A stretch of DNA of 64,000 nt, taken from the NCBI GenBank assembly GCA_017303615.1, contig JAFLCK010000013.1, positions 66,536 to 130,535 on the forward strand, in the 5' to 3' direction. The translations under genes and the position numbers were made by a program. The stretch comes from Obscuribacter phosphatis_A. Lineage in GTDB: Bacteria > Cyanobacteriota > Vampirovibrionia > Obscuribacterales > Obscuribacteraceae. The notes beneath the pieces are model-generated. The model was not told where the DNA came from. It ran no database searches and saw nothing but the letters and a program-made list of their open reading frames with translations. Below are positions 7,895 to 17,560 of this stretch, one piece after another (the first letter of the stretch is position 1; every line of letters starts with the position of its first letter).

Positions 7895-8371
7895 CTACCT
7901 ATAAACCTTGGATGTAGCTAAGCGCCTGAGTTCTTCTATCTCGGCACTAAGGTCCTTACCTGTTACTCCAAACGTTGTATCGGTCAACGGAATTTTCAGA
8001 AGCAGACAACTCGGCTTTCAGTTTGCCGAACTGTAAAGTTGAAGAGAACTGTCGTATTGAACGTTCTCATAGCAATGAACTACAGGAAAACGGCTTGGCT
8101 TGCCACAAAATTTCTTGTTGATCCAATCTCGCTCGGCAGGAAATCGTGCATCACTGGTCCGCATAACAATTGGCTCTCCTCCGAATTTAAGTCGAATCTC
8201 AATTCTTTGTCAGCTATCAATCACTGCAGGACCAAGTTGAAACCAGTTAACCCCGTTTCGTTCGCTGGAAGTCTCTGCTGACAGTGGCAGGGCATTGAAC
8301 GAATACAACAAGAGAAGCATAGTGACTGCGTAAATGGTAGTAGTGCTTTTGGTTGCTAAATCAGTATTCAA
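7895..8371 (-). pseudogene. Broken secreted-protein gene next to SUKH gene
   Basis: Read on the minus strand from a TTG at 8371 that overlaps the stop of the SUKH-family gene, the frame encodes a good signal peptide (MLLLLYSFNALPLSAETSS) and protein-like sequence. It is interrupted by TGA at 8210-8212 and again at 8018-8020, before a TAG at 7895-7897. Around the second TGA another frame also looks coding (FGKLKAELSASENSVDRYN), so a frameshift may have occurred as well. Other genes here use TGA as a normal stop, so decay is more likely than recoding. No family was recognised. Its overlap with the SUKH gene suggests it was once the last gene of that operon. Confidence 0.55.
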
Positions 8372-8967
8372 TTTCCATCTACCAAATCTGTTATATCTTC
8401 TTGATCATTGTGGTTGCGTTCTTCCAGCTCTCGCTCAAGGGCGTAACAGCGCCTCATGCCAGCTACATCGCCCTGAACAATATTATTGAGCCAAGCCGAG
8501 TAACTTGGAAAAACCAGTTCTATCTTCTCTGTACCTTCATCGAATCTCCAGACCGGTGGATCTTGTGCTTGTTGGGTGTCGAAGTAGAGAAAGATGTCGT
8601 CACGAACTAGGAAGACAAACCAGGTGGGCTCAAGATTGAAACTTAGCTGATTAGCCATGTTCTCAGCTTCTTTCTTGATATCTTTCAGGGTCGGATACAA
8701 ATATGAACAATCGTCCAAGAAAAAACCGGACTGTTTACCAAATGCCCGGAGGAATTCTTTGTAAGCCTCGGGAAGGCGCAGCTGAAAATCTTCCTCTAGG
8801 CAAGAAATCTCTTCCTCTGTACAACCAAGGAAACTCTTTGCTCGCTCGGCAAAACCTGCTTCGATGAGCTGGGCTAAAAGCTCTGCGGGCGTTTTTAGCT
8901 GCATTCCGTTGACTCTCCTGAGAACAGCCTCACTGGGTAACTGCTTCGCTGTAGCCGAGTTATTCAA
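8368..8967 (-). CDS. SMI1/KNR4 (SUKH) family protein
   Basis: A 199-residue protein. Its centre has the SUKH pattern (CTEEEISCLEEDFQLRLP, then EAYKEFLRAFGKQSGFFL), with later FLVRDDIFLYFD and PSYSAWL blocks. SUKH proteins often serve as immunity proteins against secreted polymorphic toxins, but many are solitary with unknown roles. It starts at TTG 8967 and overlaps the end of the upstream TPR gene by eight bases, so the two are translationally coupled. No toxin gene is visible next to it. Confidence 0.7.
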   Translation of the reverse strand: MNNSATAKQLPSEAVLRRVNGMQLKTPAELLAQLIEAGFAERAKSFLGCTEEEISCLEEDFQLRLPEAYKEFLRAFGKQSGFFLDDCSYLYPTLKDIKKEAENMANQLSFNLEPTWFVFLVRDDIFLYFDTQQAQDPPVWRFDEGTEKIELVFPSYSAWLNNIVQGDVAGMRRCYALERELEERNHNDQEDITDLVDGN

Positions 8968-10924
8968 GTAAGGCTAGTTGTTTGTCTTGATCTAGAAGCA
9001 ACCAATAAAGAGGGTCAAGAATGTTTTCTCTTGGGTCAACGTGCGGTTTGGTTATGGGGTTTGCTTGCTTTAGAGGGTGACCGTTATAGATAGTGACGAG
9101 GTTCTTATCGAGCTGATCTTTGTACTGTGCTACCAGGTCTGGTCTACCGGCAGTATCGGTCAATAGCAATAAGTTAGATAAATAGACGTTTTTGGCTTGC
9201 AGCGGCAAGGAATTGTCGTCTTTATCTATTTCCCAGGCCTTTTGAAATGCTTCCAGAGCCTTTGAGGGCTGTCTTGCCGCCTGCCATAATTGACCCAGTA
9301 AGGCATAGTCTCTGGCTTTGCTTCGATATGTTTCATCAATGCCGTAGATTTTTTCTTTAGTGCGCAGCACTTCCTGTTGAAACGATGCCGCTTGCCGCAT
9401 GTCCAGATTTCTGCGGCAGGCTTTCACGGCGCTCATCAAATCATCAAGCTGTTGTCCTGGTGTACTCGGCACTGCATTTTCCATCTCGTATACCAGGGTT
9501 AGGTAGTATTGCGCTTGCTCCCAGTTCTGATGCGGCTCTTTGCTATAAATCTGAGCCAGTTCTCTTCTGGCGTCGCGCGCTACCACCAGGTCGCCGTCTG
9601 CCATAGCTTTCTTTTCTGCTTCTTGCAGCAAGCCTATTTTTGCTTCGATTGCTTCTATGTTTTCGGCTCCAGCTTCTTCAGCAGCAGCTTTATCCCAATT
9701 TGGTTTGTTCTCCATCCGGTTGCTCAGGGTCTCTATAAATCTATGGCAGACAAGCTCGGCGGGTTCTCTAGCCTGAACATTTTTAGGTCCTTCTTGTCCT
9801 TGTGTTTCAAGCTCGGCGCGGGCGATTTTAAAGGCGACTAAGGCGTCATCGCTTCTATCTGCCTCGCGAATATACTCTATTGTGCGCATAAAGGGCGTGT
9901 TGGCGTGCTCTCTGATTGTTTCTTCTTGCAGGGACATGCATAGTACCTCGTTGATACAATTGTGCCTGGCGTATGCTGCTGCTAGGCTTTTAGCCATAAT
10001 TTCAAGACATGTTGGAACCAAGACAGATGCGTCTGCCGGTGGATTACCGAAGCAATCGGTCAATCTGACCACTCTGCCAGGCAAGTTTGTCTTGTTGTTA
10101 GTGAGCATATAGTTGAACTGGTCGTGGAATGGACGAACCAGGTTTTGCCACTGCTCGGCAGTCAGTTCGTTTTTAGGGTCGATCTTAGAGAGTGCGCTAT
10201 AAATACGTTCGATGGACTGAATGCCTAAACCTCTATCCATATCGTGCATTGCATAAGGCAACATAGAGGCGAGACTTTTCATGGCATCTTCATGTTTGCC
10301 CAGCGAACTGTAGGTGACGGCGATATTTATATTCTCGCAGTAGTCCCCCGGTGATCTCTTTTGAAGACTAAGCTGATTAAGCAAGTGCAGATTGCCCAGC
10401 ATTTTTGTCGGAGCCGATAGTAGATTAGCTTGAAAGGGCAGAATAGCCATGAAAATAAGCGAGAGGAGAAGCAGTTCTTGCATAAATGGTTGCCAGAACG
10501 GCTTTGCTTCTGTTTTGAAGTCCAGCTCTTCGTCAGTGTCAAGCTTTAGGCGTCGCTCAGCCTTTTCCAAGGCTTCTTTCTTAAGGTCCTCGCCGACTTT
10601 CAATATATAAAGAATCGTCGGTATCCCGGCCGCCAAAGTGTGTTTATAGAAAACCTGACCGAGGCTGCTATTGTGCGCTGCAATTAGGTCTTGGCTTAGT
10701 TGCCAGCCTTCGAAAAGGCAAAAGAGAGCAGGGCTCAAAGCGACAATAAAACAGTTGACCAAGACCTCAATCAGCTCCATAGCGCCCTGATTGAGCCGCG
10801 CACAGCTTGAGAACATGCCCGAGAAGATTGCCCAAATTAAGCAAGACTTCCAGCCGGCTGAAAGGGTAAAAGCCAGGCTTTTAAGCAGACGAAAACTAAA
10901 TCCGGTTTTTGCTCCAGAATTCAT
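8960..10924 (-). CDS. Membrane TPR protein
   Basis: A 654-residue protein. Residues about 13-75 contain two hydrophobic segments and residues about 145-170 a third (LLLLSLIFMAILPFQANLL), anchoring it in the membrane. The rest is a long helical, TPR-like repeat region, clearest around residues 550-590 (ALLGQLWQAARQPSKALEAF). TPR arrays bind partner proteins. It is coupled to a SUKH protein downstream. I cannot assign a pathway. The ATG at 10924 is the first Met of the frame. Confidence 0.6.
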   Translation of the reverse strand: MNSGAKTGFSFRLLKSLAFTLSAGWKSCLIWAIFSGMFSSCARLNQGAMELIEVLVNCFIVALSPALFCLFEGWQLSQDLIAAHNSSLGQVFYKHTLAAGIPTILYILKVGEDLKKEALEKAERRLKLDTDEELDFKTEAKPFWQPFMQELLLLSLIFMAILPFQANLLSAPTKMLGNLHLLNQLSLQKRSPGDYCENINIAVTYSSLGKHEDAMKSLASMLPYAMHDMDRGLGIQSIERIYSALSKIDPKNELTAEQWQNLVRPFHDQFNYMLTNNKTNLPGRVVRLTDCFGNPPADASVLVPTCLEIMAKSLAAAYARHNCINEVLCMSLQEETIREHANTPFMRTIEYIREADRSDDALVAFKIARAELETQGQEGPKNVQAREPAELVCHRFIETLSNRMENKPNWDKAAAEEAGAENIEAIEAKIGLLQEAEKKAMADGDLVVARDARRELAQIYSKEPHQNWEQAQYYLTLVYEMENAVPSTPGQQLDDLMSAVKACRRNLDMRQAASFQQEVLRTKEKIYGIDETYRSKARDYALLGQLWQAARQPSKALEAFQKAWEIDKDDNSLPLQAKNVYLSNLLLLTDTAGRPDLVAQYKDQLDKNLVTIYNGHPLKQANPITKPHVDPRENILDPLYWLLLDQDKQLALLE

Positions 10925-11195
10925 AGTGGCCTATTTTTTGGTAATTCCTTTTACCAATATAGCCTTTATATGTTTCGAATCTCTGGGATTTTCACTGGAA
11001 AGTGTTTGGAGCAGAAGATTGTGACAATTCTAGGTCTGAATTAATGCAATTCATGGTGATCTTACGTAGGGCGCCTACTGGGCATTCCCCGATATCTGGA
11101 CTATATTGAGTCATCGACTCCAGCAACCTTTACGTGTTGCACCTTTAGCTCCCCCGCTAAGCCCCAGCTTTCTATAAGGTACGGAGATTACATCT

Positions 11196-13076
11196 GTGGT
11201 GGAATCACATAAACCAATTAAGTTTTCGCATGGAATTTCAGCCGGCTCTCTAGGCGGCGGCTCCATGGACGCAGGAGCTGATGCTTCGGACAGTACCGCC
11301 TCGACCGGTGCTCGTCACGCCCGCGGCAAGTTTCAAGCCGATTCACTGAACGGCAGACGCGGCATACTCGAGCAGACCAATACCACAGACAACACAGCCC
11401 CTACAGGCTTGCACGGTCTGACCATTACCGAAGGTGCCCTGAGCCCCAAGAAATCTCTCGATGATTTAGCCAAAGCCGGAGTCATCGCCGATAGCCGCAC
11501 TAAAGAAACCACCAATGTCGGCGATGGTAAATCTGAGCCCAGACCAATAACCTCTTTTGAGAAGCCCAAAATTGAAGTAGGTTTCACCGATACACTCGAG
11601 CAACAGGGCAAAAAGCCCGACTTGATCGTCAGAGCCGACGGCAAAGTGGAAATGCTCAACAACCCTGAAATCTTGAGCTCCGGCAATGTTGTAGTCGGTC
11701 TCGAGCGCGCCCCCGGAGCTGTAAACCCAACCGAAGCTCAGCAGAAGTCGGTCGGCGAACTCTACAAATATCTCGATGCCCGCATCAAAGAGCAGAACCC
11801 TGCTCTAGCCGGTAAGGGCGTAGATCTCGAAAATCCCCAAGGTCTGGTTCCTGAAGAAGCTGCCGCAGCCGCCCGTCGCGCTGGTCAGCGTGCTAATGTA
11901 CCGGACGGCGCTGATGCTGGTTCGGTGCAGAGCGGCAACCGTTATTCCGGCAACCGGGCTGGTGGTCGCATGTCTTCCGGTGAAGTCTCCGATATGTTCC
12001 CTGGACGCGACTTCCGCTCCAGAAACGGACAAGTCGATGCTGTCGACCTGATCAAAGATACTGTTTCCAGCTTGAACGGCTCGCGTGGCAACCATGAGCA
12101 CTTTGGCTATCGCCGCGGACGCGGTCACGCCGTCGGTGCCTATGGTCTCACCGCCGACCACTTCCAGAACTGGCTTGCCAATCTCGATATCGAAGCCCTT
12201 GAAGAGCAAGAGCGCAAAGGTCTGGTACCCCCCGGTACAGCCGCCCGCATGAAGAAGTTGAAAGAGCAGGTGGCTAAGGGTGAAACACCCGACGTGCTCA
12301 AGAAGATGCGCGACACCGATCAGAACTCACTGTCCGACGCCGACAAGAAAGATATACTCGGTACTTTCGGCAAAGAAGTACAAGAGCTGGCAGCCAAAGA
12401 TTTGATCAACGGCTACTCCAAAACTATTGCCGAGCAAAACCCCGGCAAAGAAGTTGATCCTGGTCAGATTGCTTTGGCTATGCATTTGGGTCGTGTCCCC
12501 AACGCCGAAGACATGGCCGACAGCGGCAACAAAGATTATATGAGCGCTGCCAGAAATAAATGGCAGTTGGCTGCCGCCGCTACCCAGAGTCGTGGCGAAG
12601 GCTTTGACTGGAGCGGTGATGCCAATGGTATCGTTGCCGCTTCGCAGAACGCCGACGGCCAGCGTATGTGGACCAGATTTGCTGCATCTGTTAAGGGTGG
12701 TCGTCTTGGTTGCGCCGCATCTGTATCTGAAGTGCTAATCAATGCCGGTTATAACGTTACACCCGATGCTGGTGCTCATAACCTAGCTATGCAACTATTG
12801 CGCAAGGGCGGCGAGAAAGTATCGATCAATCAAGTCAGACCCGGCGATGTGGTTTTCGGTGGACCCGGTCGCGCCGGTGGTTCAGACCACATCGGTATTG
12901 TCGAGAGAGTAGACAGAAACGGCAATATATATGTAGGCGCCAACTCATCCAGCCGCGGACGCTGGGTCTCAGACCAGCCCTTGATGAGCGCCTTCGGTCG
13001 CTTCGTCAGAGGCGGACAGCCCCTGTATGGTATTCGCCTACCCGGCAGCGACACCAATAACAGCAATATGGCCTAA
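11196..13076 (+). CDS. NlpC/P60- or CHAP-like peptidoglycan hydrolase with long N-terminal region
   Basis: A 626-residue protein starting at GTG 11196. The last 150 residues resemble a papain-like amidase/endopeptidase domain: a nucleophile Cys in RLGCAASVSEVL, then VRPGDVVFGGPGRAGGSDHI (read as PGDVVF...GGSDHIGIVERV) with the catalytic His, and NIYVGANSSSRGRW. Such domains cut peptidoglycan stem peptides. Residues 1-450 are low-complexity and charged, with no signal peptide, and resemble the disordered N-termini of related proteins in this window. The gene is unusually rich in C-ending codons compared with its neighbours, as in highly expressed or foreign genes. It stands alone. Confidence 0.7.
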   Translation: MVESHKPIKFSHGISAGSLGGGSMDAGADASDSTASTGARHARGKFQADSLNGRRGILEQTNTTDNTAPTGLHGLTITEGALSPKKSLDDLAKAGVIADSRTKETTNVGDGKSEPRPITSFEKPKIEVGFTDTLEQQGKKPDLIVRADGKVEMLNNPEILSSGNVVVGLERAPGAVNPTEAQQKSVGELYKYLDARIKEQNPALAGKGVDLENPQGLVPEEAAAAARRAGQRANVPDGADAGSVQSGNRYSGNRAGGRMSSGEVSDMFPGRDFRSRNGQVDAVDLIKDTVSSLNGSRGNHEHFGYRRGRGHAVGAYGLTADHFQNWLANLDIEALEEQERKGLVPPGTAARMKKLKEQVAKGETPDVLKKMRDTDQNSLSDADKKDILGTFGKEVQELAAKDLINGYSKTIAEQNPGKEVDPGQIALAMHLGRVPNAEDMADSGNKDYMSAARNKWQLAAAATQSRGEGFDWSGDANGIVAASQNADGQRMWTRFAASVKGGRLGCAASVSEVLINAGYNVTPDAGAHNLAMQLLRKGGEKVSINQVRPGDVVFGGPGRAGGSDHIGIVERVDRNGNIYVGANSSSRGRWVSDQPLMSAFGRFVRGGQPLYGIRLPGSDTNNSNMA

Positions 13077-13209
13077 GACAAGGCAAGCAGTTTAGTTTCT
13101 CAGTTCTCTTCGGCAAGACTTTAGTCAGGTAGCTTTCGCCTGTGGCTTTCTGCCAATGGCTCTCAGGTTATTGATATGGACCCTGCTAGAATGAACAGCG
13201 GGGTTGAAG

Positions 13210-14157
13210 ATGAAAAACAAGCTTCTACTTGCAACAGGGCTAAGCTGTTGTTCAATATTTTTCTCGGTTTATGCTGCATGGGCTGAAACATGCAATGAGA
13301 TGCGTGCTTACGAAGAAAAGCATGCACCCAATGCCGTCAGGGTAATTGTCGCCACTTTCAAAGCCAAGCAGTATGCCGATGCTGACAAATATTTGCAGAT
13401 TGCTCGCAGCAATAAAGAAGATGCCGGCTATATCAAGGCGGCGGAGAGCGCGGTCGCTCTCAGTCGGCGTCAGTTTAAGCAAGCCGATGAACTGGCTAAA
13501 CAGGCTTTGCAAATTGACCCGCAAAACTCTCGTTTTCTAGCCCAAATGGCGCAAGTTAAGGTAAACATGGATGACGATCAGGCTGCGATTGCCTATTTTG
13601 TCAAGGTTCCTATGGCTGCCAAGCCTAACCCTGATGCTTATATGATCGCTTGTGCCGGTTTGGAATCTATGGATGAGCTTGAAAAAGCTTATGTGGTAGC
13701 CAAAAAGCTAATCGAGATAAGCCCAGACTCTTACCAAGGATATGCCCGTGCTGCTAGATTTGCCCGCGGGCTGACAAAATTTTCTGAAGCCGAGAAATAT
13801 GCAAAGAAAGGCGTGGAACTTGGGCCTTTGTACAAAGATGCACATTTTGTCTTGGCTGATTCTTTGTTTGGTTCGAAAAAGTGGAAAGAGTGCTTGGCTG
13901 CCTGCGATAAGTTGCTTGCTTTACCAACTGCCAAAGGCTCCCGAGAAGGCATTTTGGTTCTGCCCATGATGGCGCGCTGCTATGAAGGTTTGGGAGATTA
14001 TCAAGCCGCCGTCAAAGCTTGGACCCGAGCCCTTAGTCAGATGCCTGATCCCCGCAAATGTTTGTCGGCCCGCGCCCAGTGCTATAAAAAGTTGGGCAAT
14101 CTTGCCGCTGAAAGCAAAGACTTGGCTGAACTGAAGCGCCTTGATGCCGCTTACTAA
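13210..14157 (+). CDS. Secreted TPR protein
   Basis: A protein of 315 residues from the ATG at 13210 (a TTG at 13204 would add two). It has a signal peptide ending near AAWAETC, then helical repeats of TPR type through the whole length (for example AVALSRRQFKQADELAKQAL and GLGDYQAAVKAWTRALSQMP). It is probably a periplasmic scaffold. It converges with the next gene; only 11 bases separate the stops. No specific partner can be named. Confidence 0.65.
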   Translation: MKNKLLLATGLSCCSIFFSVYAAWAETCNEMRAYEEKHAPNAVRVIVATFKAKQYADADKYLQIARSNKEDAGYIKAAESAVALSRRQFKQADELAKQALQIDPQNSRFLAQMAQVKVNMDDDQAAIAYFVKVPMAAKPNPDAYMIACAGLESMDELEKAYVVAKKLIEISPDSYQGYARAARFARGLTKFSEAEKYAKKGVELGPLYKDAHFVLADSLFGSKKWKECLAACDKLLALPTAKGSREGILVLPMMARCYEGLGDYQAAVKAWTRALSQMPDPRKCLSARAQCYKKLGNLAAESKDLAELKRLDAAY

Positions 14158-14168
14158 TTTATTTTCGG

Positions 14169-14828
14169 TTACTTCTGTTGGTTCTGTTGCGTTTGTGTTT
14201 TTTTTGAATTCCAATCGTGAAGAAGTTTCTTGATCGGAATACTGACGCTAATCTCAGTCTGCGTGCCGGGTATGGTTATGGGTGTTTCCATGACCAGTTC
14301 TTTGTTTTTGTCGTGCTTGAGATAAGTGGTGCCCTTGACGGCAAAATTATGGGTGCCGAGCGGCGTCTTGAAACTTAAGGCAAAGCCTTGGTTGAAACTG
14401 CAGCGCAGACCATTTTTCTCTTTATCAAAGAGAGACTGAAAATGAATATGTTTGCCGATGATCACCGACTCAATTTCGATAAGCGGTGCTACTGGCATCT
14501 TTAGCGGTAGTTTCTTTTCTCGTTTCAGCTTGATATCTACTTCCAGCTCAGCCGGCGGCTTTGGTTTGAGGTTGAAGACTTCGATATCGGTAAGTTCACG
14601 GGTCAGCTCACTGATTAGGTCGGTGCCAGTTTTGAAGCTCTCTTGCAGACCTTCTTGCAAGCTTTCTTTGCTGCGACGAGCCAGCCCCGACAGAGATTGC
14701 CAGGCACCTTCCAGGTGAAAGCGCGCCAGTTTCTGGTTTTCCGGGCAAAAGATATCCTGAAGCTTGTTCTCCAACTCTTCCAGAGCTAGTTGAGCTGCTT
14801 TTGCTGCGTCTTTGTCGGTATCGTTCAC
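14169..14828 (-). CDS. Hypothetical protein
   Basis: A 219-residue soluble protein from GTG 14828. The N-terminal half is helical (AAQLALEELENKLQDIF...), and the C-terminal half is rich in beta-strand patterns (ELEVDIKLKREKKLPL, ITIPGTQTEISVSIPI) and may bind a lipid or other ligand. No signal peptide, membrane segment or known motif. It lies upstream of nothing obvious on its strand. Confidence 0.5.
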   Translation of the reverse strand: MNDTDKDAAKAAQLALEELENKLQDIFCPENQKLARFHLEGAWQSLSGLARRSKESLQEGLQESFKTGTDLISELTRELTDIEVFNLKPKPPAELEVDIKLKREKKLPLKMPVAPLIEIESVIIGKHIHFQSLFDKEKNGLRCSFNQGFALSFKTPLGTHNFAVKGTTYLKHDKNKELVMETPITIPGTQTEISVSIPIKKLLHDWNSKKTQTQQNQQK

Positions 14829-14912
14829 TTGTCCAGCCGTCTAATAAGGTCAGAAACAACATATTTCTGACTATATTAAGGCTAAATTGAGAGTGTCGGA
14901 AGTGCCCTTAAG

Positions 14913-15203
14913 CTATTTGCGCAAAAGTCTTACAGTGTCGCGCATGGTCATATCGAGAAACAGCAGGGCGAAGACTGTCAATAGGGCGCCGAGCAGACCC
15001 GCCCAAAAGAAAGCCGCCACCGTTTCTATGGTCTTAACGCTGGCGTCGAGTAAGTTTGTGCGACTTTGAACATCTAGGGCAGAGTAGACGCCGATCACAA
15101 CGAAAGCTAGTATGGTCGACCAGCTGTATAGAGCCGATGGCACTCGCGGTTCTCTTTTGATGGTTTGCATAGACAGGCCCTTTGCTTTAGGTCGAGAAGA
15201 CAT
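14913..15203 (-). CDS. Small two-helix membrane protein
   Basis: A 96-residue protein with two membrane helices (about residues 27-43 and 63-84), a basic cytoplasmic N-terminus and a basic C-terminus (MRDTVRLLRK). The ATG at 15203 is the likely start. It was not recognised and has no close partner on its strand. Confidence 0.5.
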   Translation of the reverse strand: MSSRPKAKGLSMQTIKREPRVPSALYSWSTILAFVVIGVYSALDVQSRTNLLDASVKTIETVAAFFWAGLLGALLTVFALLFLDMTMRDTVRLLRK

Positions 15204-15348
15204 ACTAATTTCGATATTAGGGGGCGTATCTTATTGCACCATCAATCTCAAGGTGGGTTCTTTTTGGTAACCACCACTGCTTTAATCTTGCTGTCAATCT
15301 TCAATCAAGCTCTTTAGCTAGCCTAAGCAAGGGTGAAGGAGCGAGACC

Positions 15349-15585
15349 ATGAGAAATACTTTCAGCAGCGATGAGTTTGTCGAGATAGATTTGACCATCA
15401 ATAACAATTCGCTGGCTATGCTTAGGGCTGTTTATGCCAATAGCAGCGGGCGTTCGGCAAGTGGCGTCAGCTTTGCCTTGTTTATCGATTATGTGGCTTG
15501 TTTCAATTCTATGACTTTAGACAAGTTTTTGGCGCTGAAGCCGGGCCAGCGTTTGCGAATACCGTTTTTCCACTGGCATGAATGA
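15349..15585 (+). CDS. Small protein, paralogue of the one at 39721-39927
   Basis: A 78-residue protein with a good ribosome site (GAAGGAG, eight bases before the ATG). It shares a pattern with the 68-residue protein encoded at 39721-39927: a leading strand, then L-L/R-x-V/I-Y, SG-(K/R)-x-A-x-G-x-SFALF, A-x-x-N, and a final PG...(I/V)P. The shared SFALF core and spacing make homology likely. There is no signal peptide; it is probably a small cytoplasmic alpha/beta protein of unknown function. Confidence 0.6.
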   Translation: MRNTFSSDEFVEIDLTINNNSLAMLRAVYANSSGRSASGVSFALFIDYVACFNSMTLDKFLALKPGQRLRIPFFHWHE

Positions 15586-15728
15586 CTTTCAATTCTGCCG
15601 AAGGCAGCTTGAGTTTATTTGCTTCGGTGCGCCGATAGAGCAATAGCAATTCAGTCCAAACAAGAGCGTTATGTTTAGTTAGTGTATTTACCATTGGCGA
15701 TGAGTTGAATATAGCCTATCTTTAGCTA

Positions 15729-17096
15729 ATGAGTAGGATCAAAGCGTTATTGCTTTTCTGTTTATGCTTTCTGCTGGTGCTTCATAATGAGGCGCTAGCA
15801 TCCGGGCGCTCAGAATTTTGCAACAATGCCGATGCAGAAGCTTTCGGCAAAAAACATACTCCTAGTCAGTCTTTGGATAGTTCTTTGGGTAACTCTGTAG
15901 AGTCTCAATACGACTCAGCAAGGCAAGCAAAGATTTTCTCTGCTCGCCTTGCCCGAGTTGTTATACCAAAGGCATGTAATTCTCCTGCAAAAGTAAAGGA
16001 AGCTCGTAGAGTAGCTGAGCGGGGCCGTAAGCTTTTAATGTCAAAGCAAGACAGCCGCGCGCTATGCCTGTTCAATCGTGCTCTAAATTTAGATCTTCGG
16101 TGTTATCCTGCATTGGTAAATCGGTCTGTCGCGCTTTCCGACTTGCATCGATATGACGAAGCCGAGAGAGACCTTTTGCAAGCTATACTGCTAAGGTCTG
16201 ACAATTCTGAGGCTTTCAATAATCTGGGCACAATCTATGAAGAGAGGGACCAGAACTTAGATTTGGCTCGCTATTGTTATGAGCGAGCGGTAGAGCAGCG
16301 TCCTGGCAATGAAGTTATGCCTACTAATCTGTTTGAATTTTTGCTAGAGCAAGAAGACTACAACGAGCTTTTGGAACGCTCTAAGGTTGCCGTTCTTAGA
16401 TTTGCTAGCGCGAGTAGTTACGACTATTATTCGACAGCTTTATGGGGCACTAGGCGTTTCGATGAGGCTCTAGTTGCTGTTGAGAAAGGATTGAAACTCT
16501 TTCCGGTCTCTAAAGATCTATTGGCCCGGCGCTGTGAGATATCTTCGGCAGCATTTTCATTCTATCTTGATGAAGGTGCTTTTCTCGAAAAGAGAAAGTG
16601 TTTTAGCCAAGCTCTGCAATTTTATGGCAAGGCCATCGCCGTTTTCCCATCAGACTATAGAGGATACTATTACCGGGGGGCTTTACTGGGGCGACTTGAT
16701 AGAGAGTACGAGGCAATTAGGGATCTTAATATTGCTTGCAGACTGGCGCCTGATTGTAGCCTGATTTACGAGATTAGAAGTTTTTCTCGCGCCCTTACCG
16801 GGCAGTATGCCGGTGCTGTTGCCGATTTGACCAAAAGTATGCGAAGCAGGCGCAGCTTCGTTCCTCTTTCGACGAGAAGTTTGGCCTATAGTTCTATGCG
16901 CGACTATGACTCAGCGATCAAAGATCTTGATGAGGCACTGACTCTCAGTGATAAAAGAACAGCAATAAGCTGTCTAAGATGGCGAAGCGATGCGAAGTGG
17001 CGAGCCGGCGACTTGGTCGGTGCTGCGCTCGATCGCGTCAATGCAGAGTATAAGCAATGGAATGAACGAGCTGCTTGGTCACAGTTTAGTCATTAG
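15729..17096 (+). CDS. Secreted TPR protein
   Basis: A 455-residue protein with a signal peptide (residues 1-24, ALLLFCLCFLLVLHNEALAS) and about eight TPR-like repeats. The clearest are DLHRYDEAERDLLQAILLR, NLGTIYEERDQNLDLARYCY, GRLDREYEAIRDLNIACRL and SSMRDYDSAIKDLDEALTL. It is probably periplasmic and a scaffold for partners. Starts at ATG 15729. No operon partner is evident; 155 bases separate it from the following EF-hand gene. Confidence 0.65.
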   Translation: MSRIKALLLFCLCFLLVLHNEALASGRSEFCNNADAEAFGKKHTPSQSLDSSLGNSVESQYDSARQAKIFSARLARVVIPKACNSPAKVKEARRVAERGRKLLMSKQDSRALCLFNRALNLDLRCYPALVNRSVALSDLHRYDEAERDLLQAILLRSDNSEAFNNLGTIYEERDQNLDLARYCYERAVEQRPGNEVMPTNLFEFLLEQEDYNELLERSKVAVLRFASASSYDYYSTALWGTRRFDEALVAVEKGLKLFPVSKDLLARRCEISSAAFSFYLDEGAFLEKRKCFSQALQFYGKAIAVFPSDYRGYYYRGALLGRLDREYEAIRDLNIACRLAPDCSLIYEIRSFSRALTGQYAGAVADLTKSMRSRRSFVPLSTRSLAYSSMRDYDSAIKDLDEALTLSDKRTAISCLRWRSDAKWRAGDLVGAALDRVNAEYKQWNERAAWSQFSH

Positions 17097-17470
17097 ATAG
17101 TCACCCTTTAGTTTGGTGTATTTTCTAGATTATGGTTCTAGAAGGCTATTGCCGACGTTTTTTTCTGAACTGACTTTCGCAGTATTTGGATGATTCAGGG
17201 CTCGCTTCGAGATGGAGTTTGTCATTCAATCTATTTTTCTGAGGAATTAGTATGGACGGAGTCGGCGCTAGTGAAACCAGTAATGACGCTTTTGTGTTTT
17301 CACATCAAGATGATGCGGTTGCAAGCAAACTTTTAGAGCAGACTGAATTCGTCGAGTGGAATAGTATTAAGCCCAAAGTAGAAGAGAGCACTCCAGAAGT
17401 TAAGCTTCCGGCTCCAACAACTGCCGAGCCTTCCGAGTTGGTAATTCCGCCTGTTTCCCAGCCGCAGCCT

Positions 17471-17560
17471 AAAGAAATTACTTTGCCTGAGAATGCGGAC
17501 TTGAAAGAAGTTACTTTGCCTGAGAATGCGGACTTGAAAGAAATTACTTTGCCTGAGACT
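17471..17560 (+). repeat. 33-bp in-frame tandem repeat (KEITLPENADL)
   Basis: Two full 33-bp units (17471-17503 and 17504-17536, differing by one base) and a partial third. Its core of 16 bases (17475-17490) recurs exactly at 17955-17970 in the second EF-hand. Confidence 0.9.

Noticed and set aside
7895..8371. TGA reassigned to tryptophan
   Set aside because: Many clear genes here end at TGA in the normal place (queE, recombinant-independent examples such as hypC and fic), so in-frame TGA at 8210 and 8018 is better explained by gene decay.
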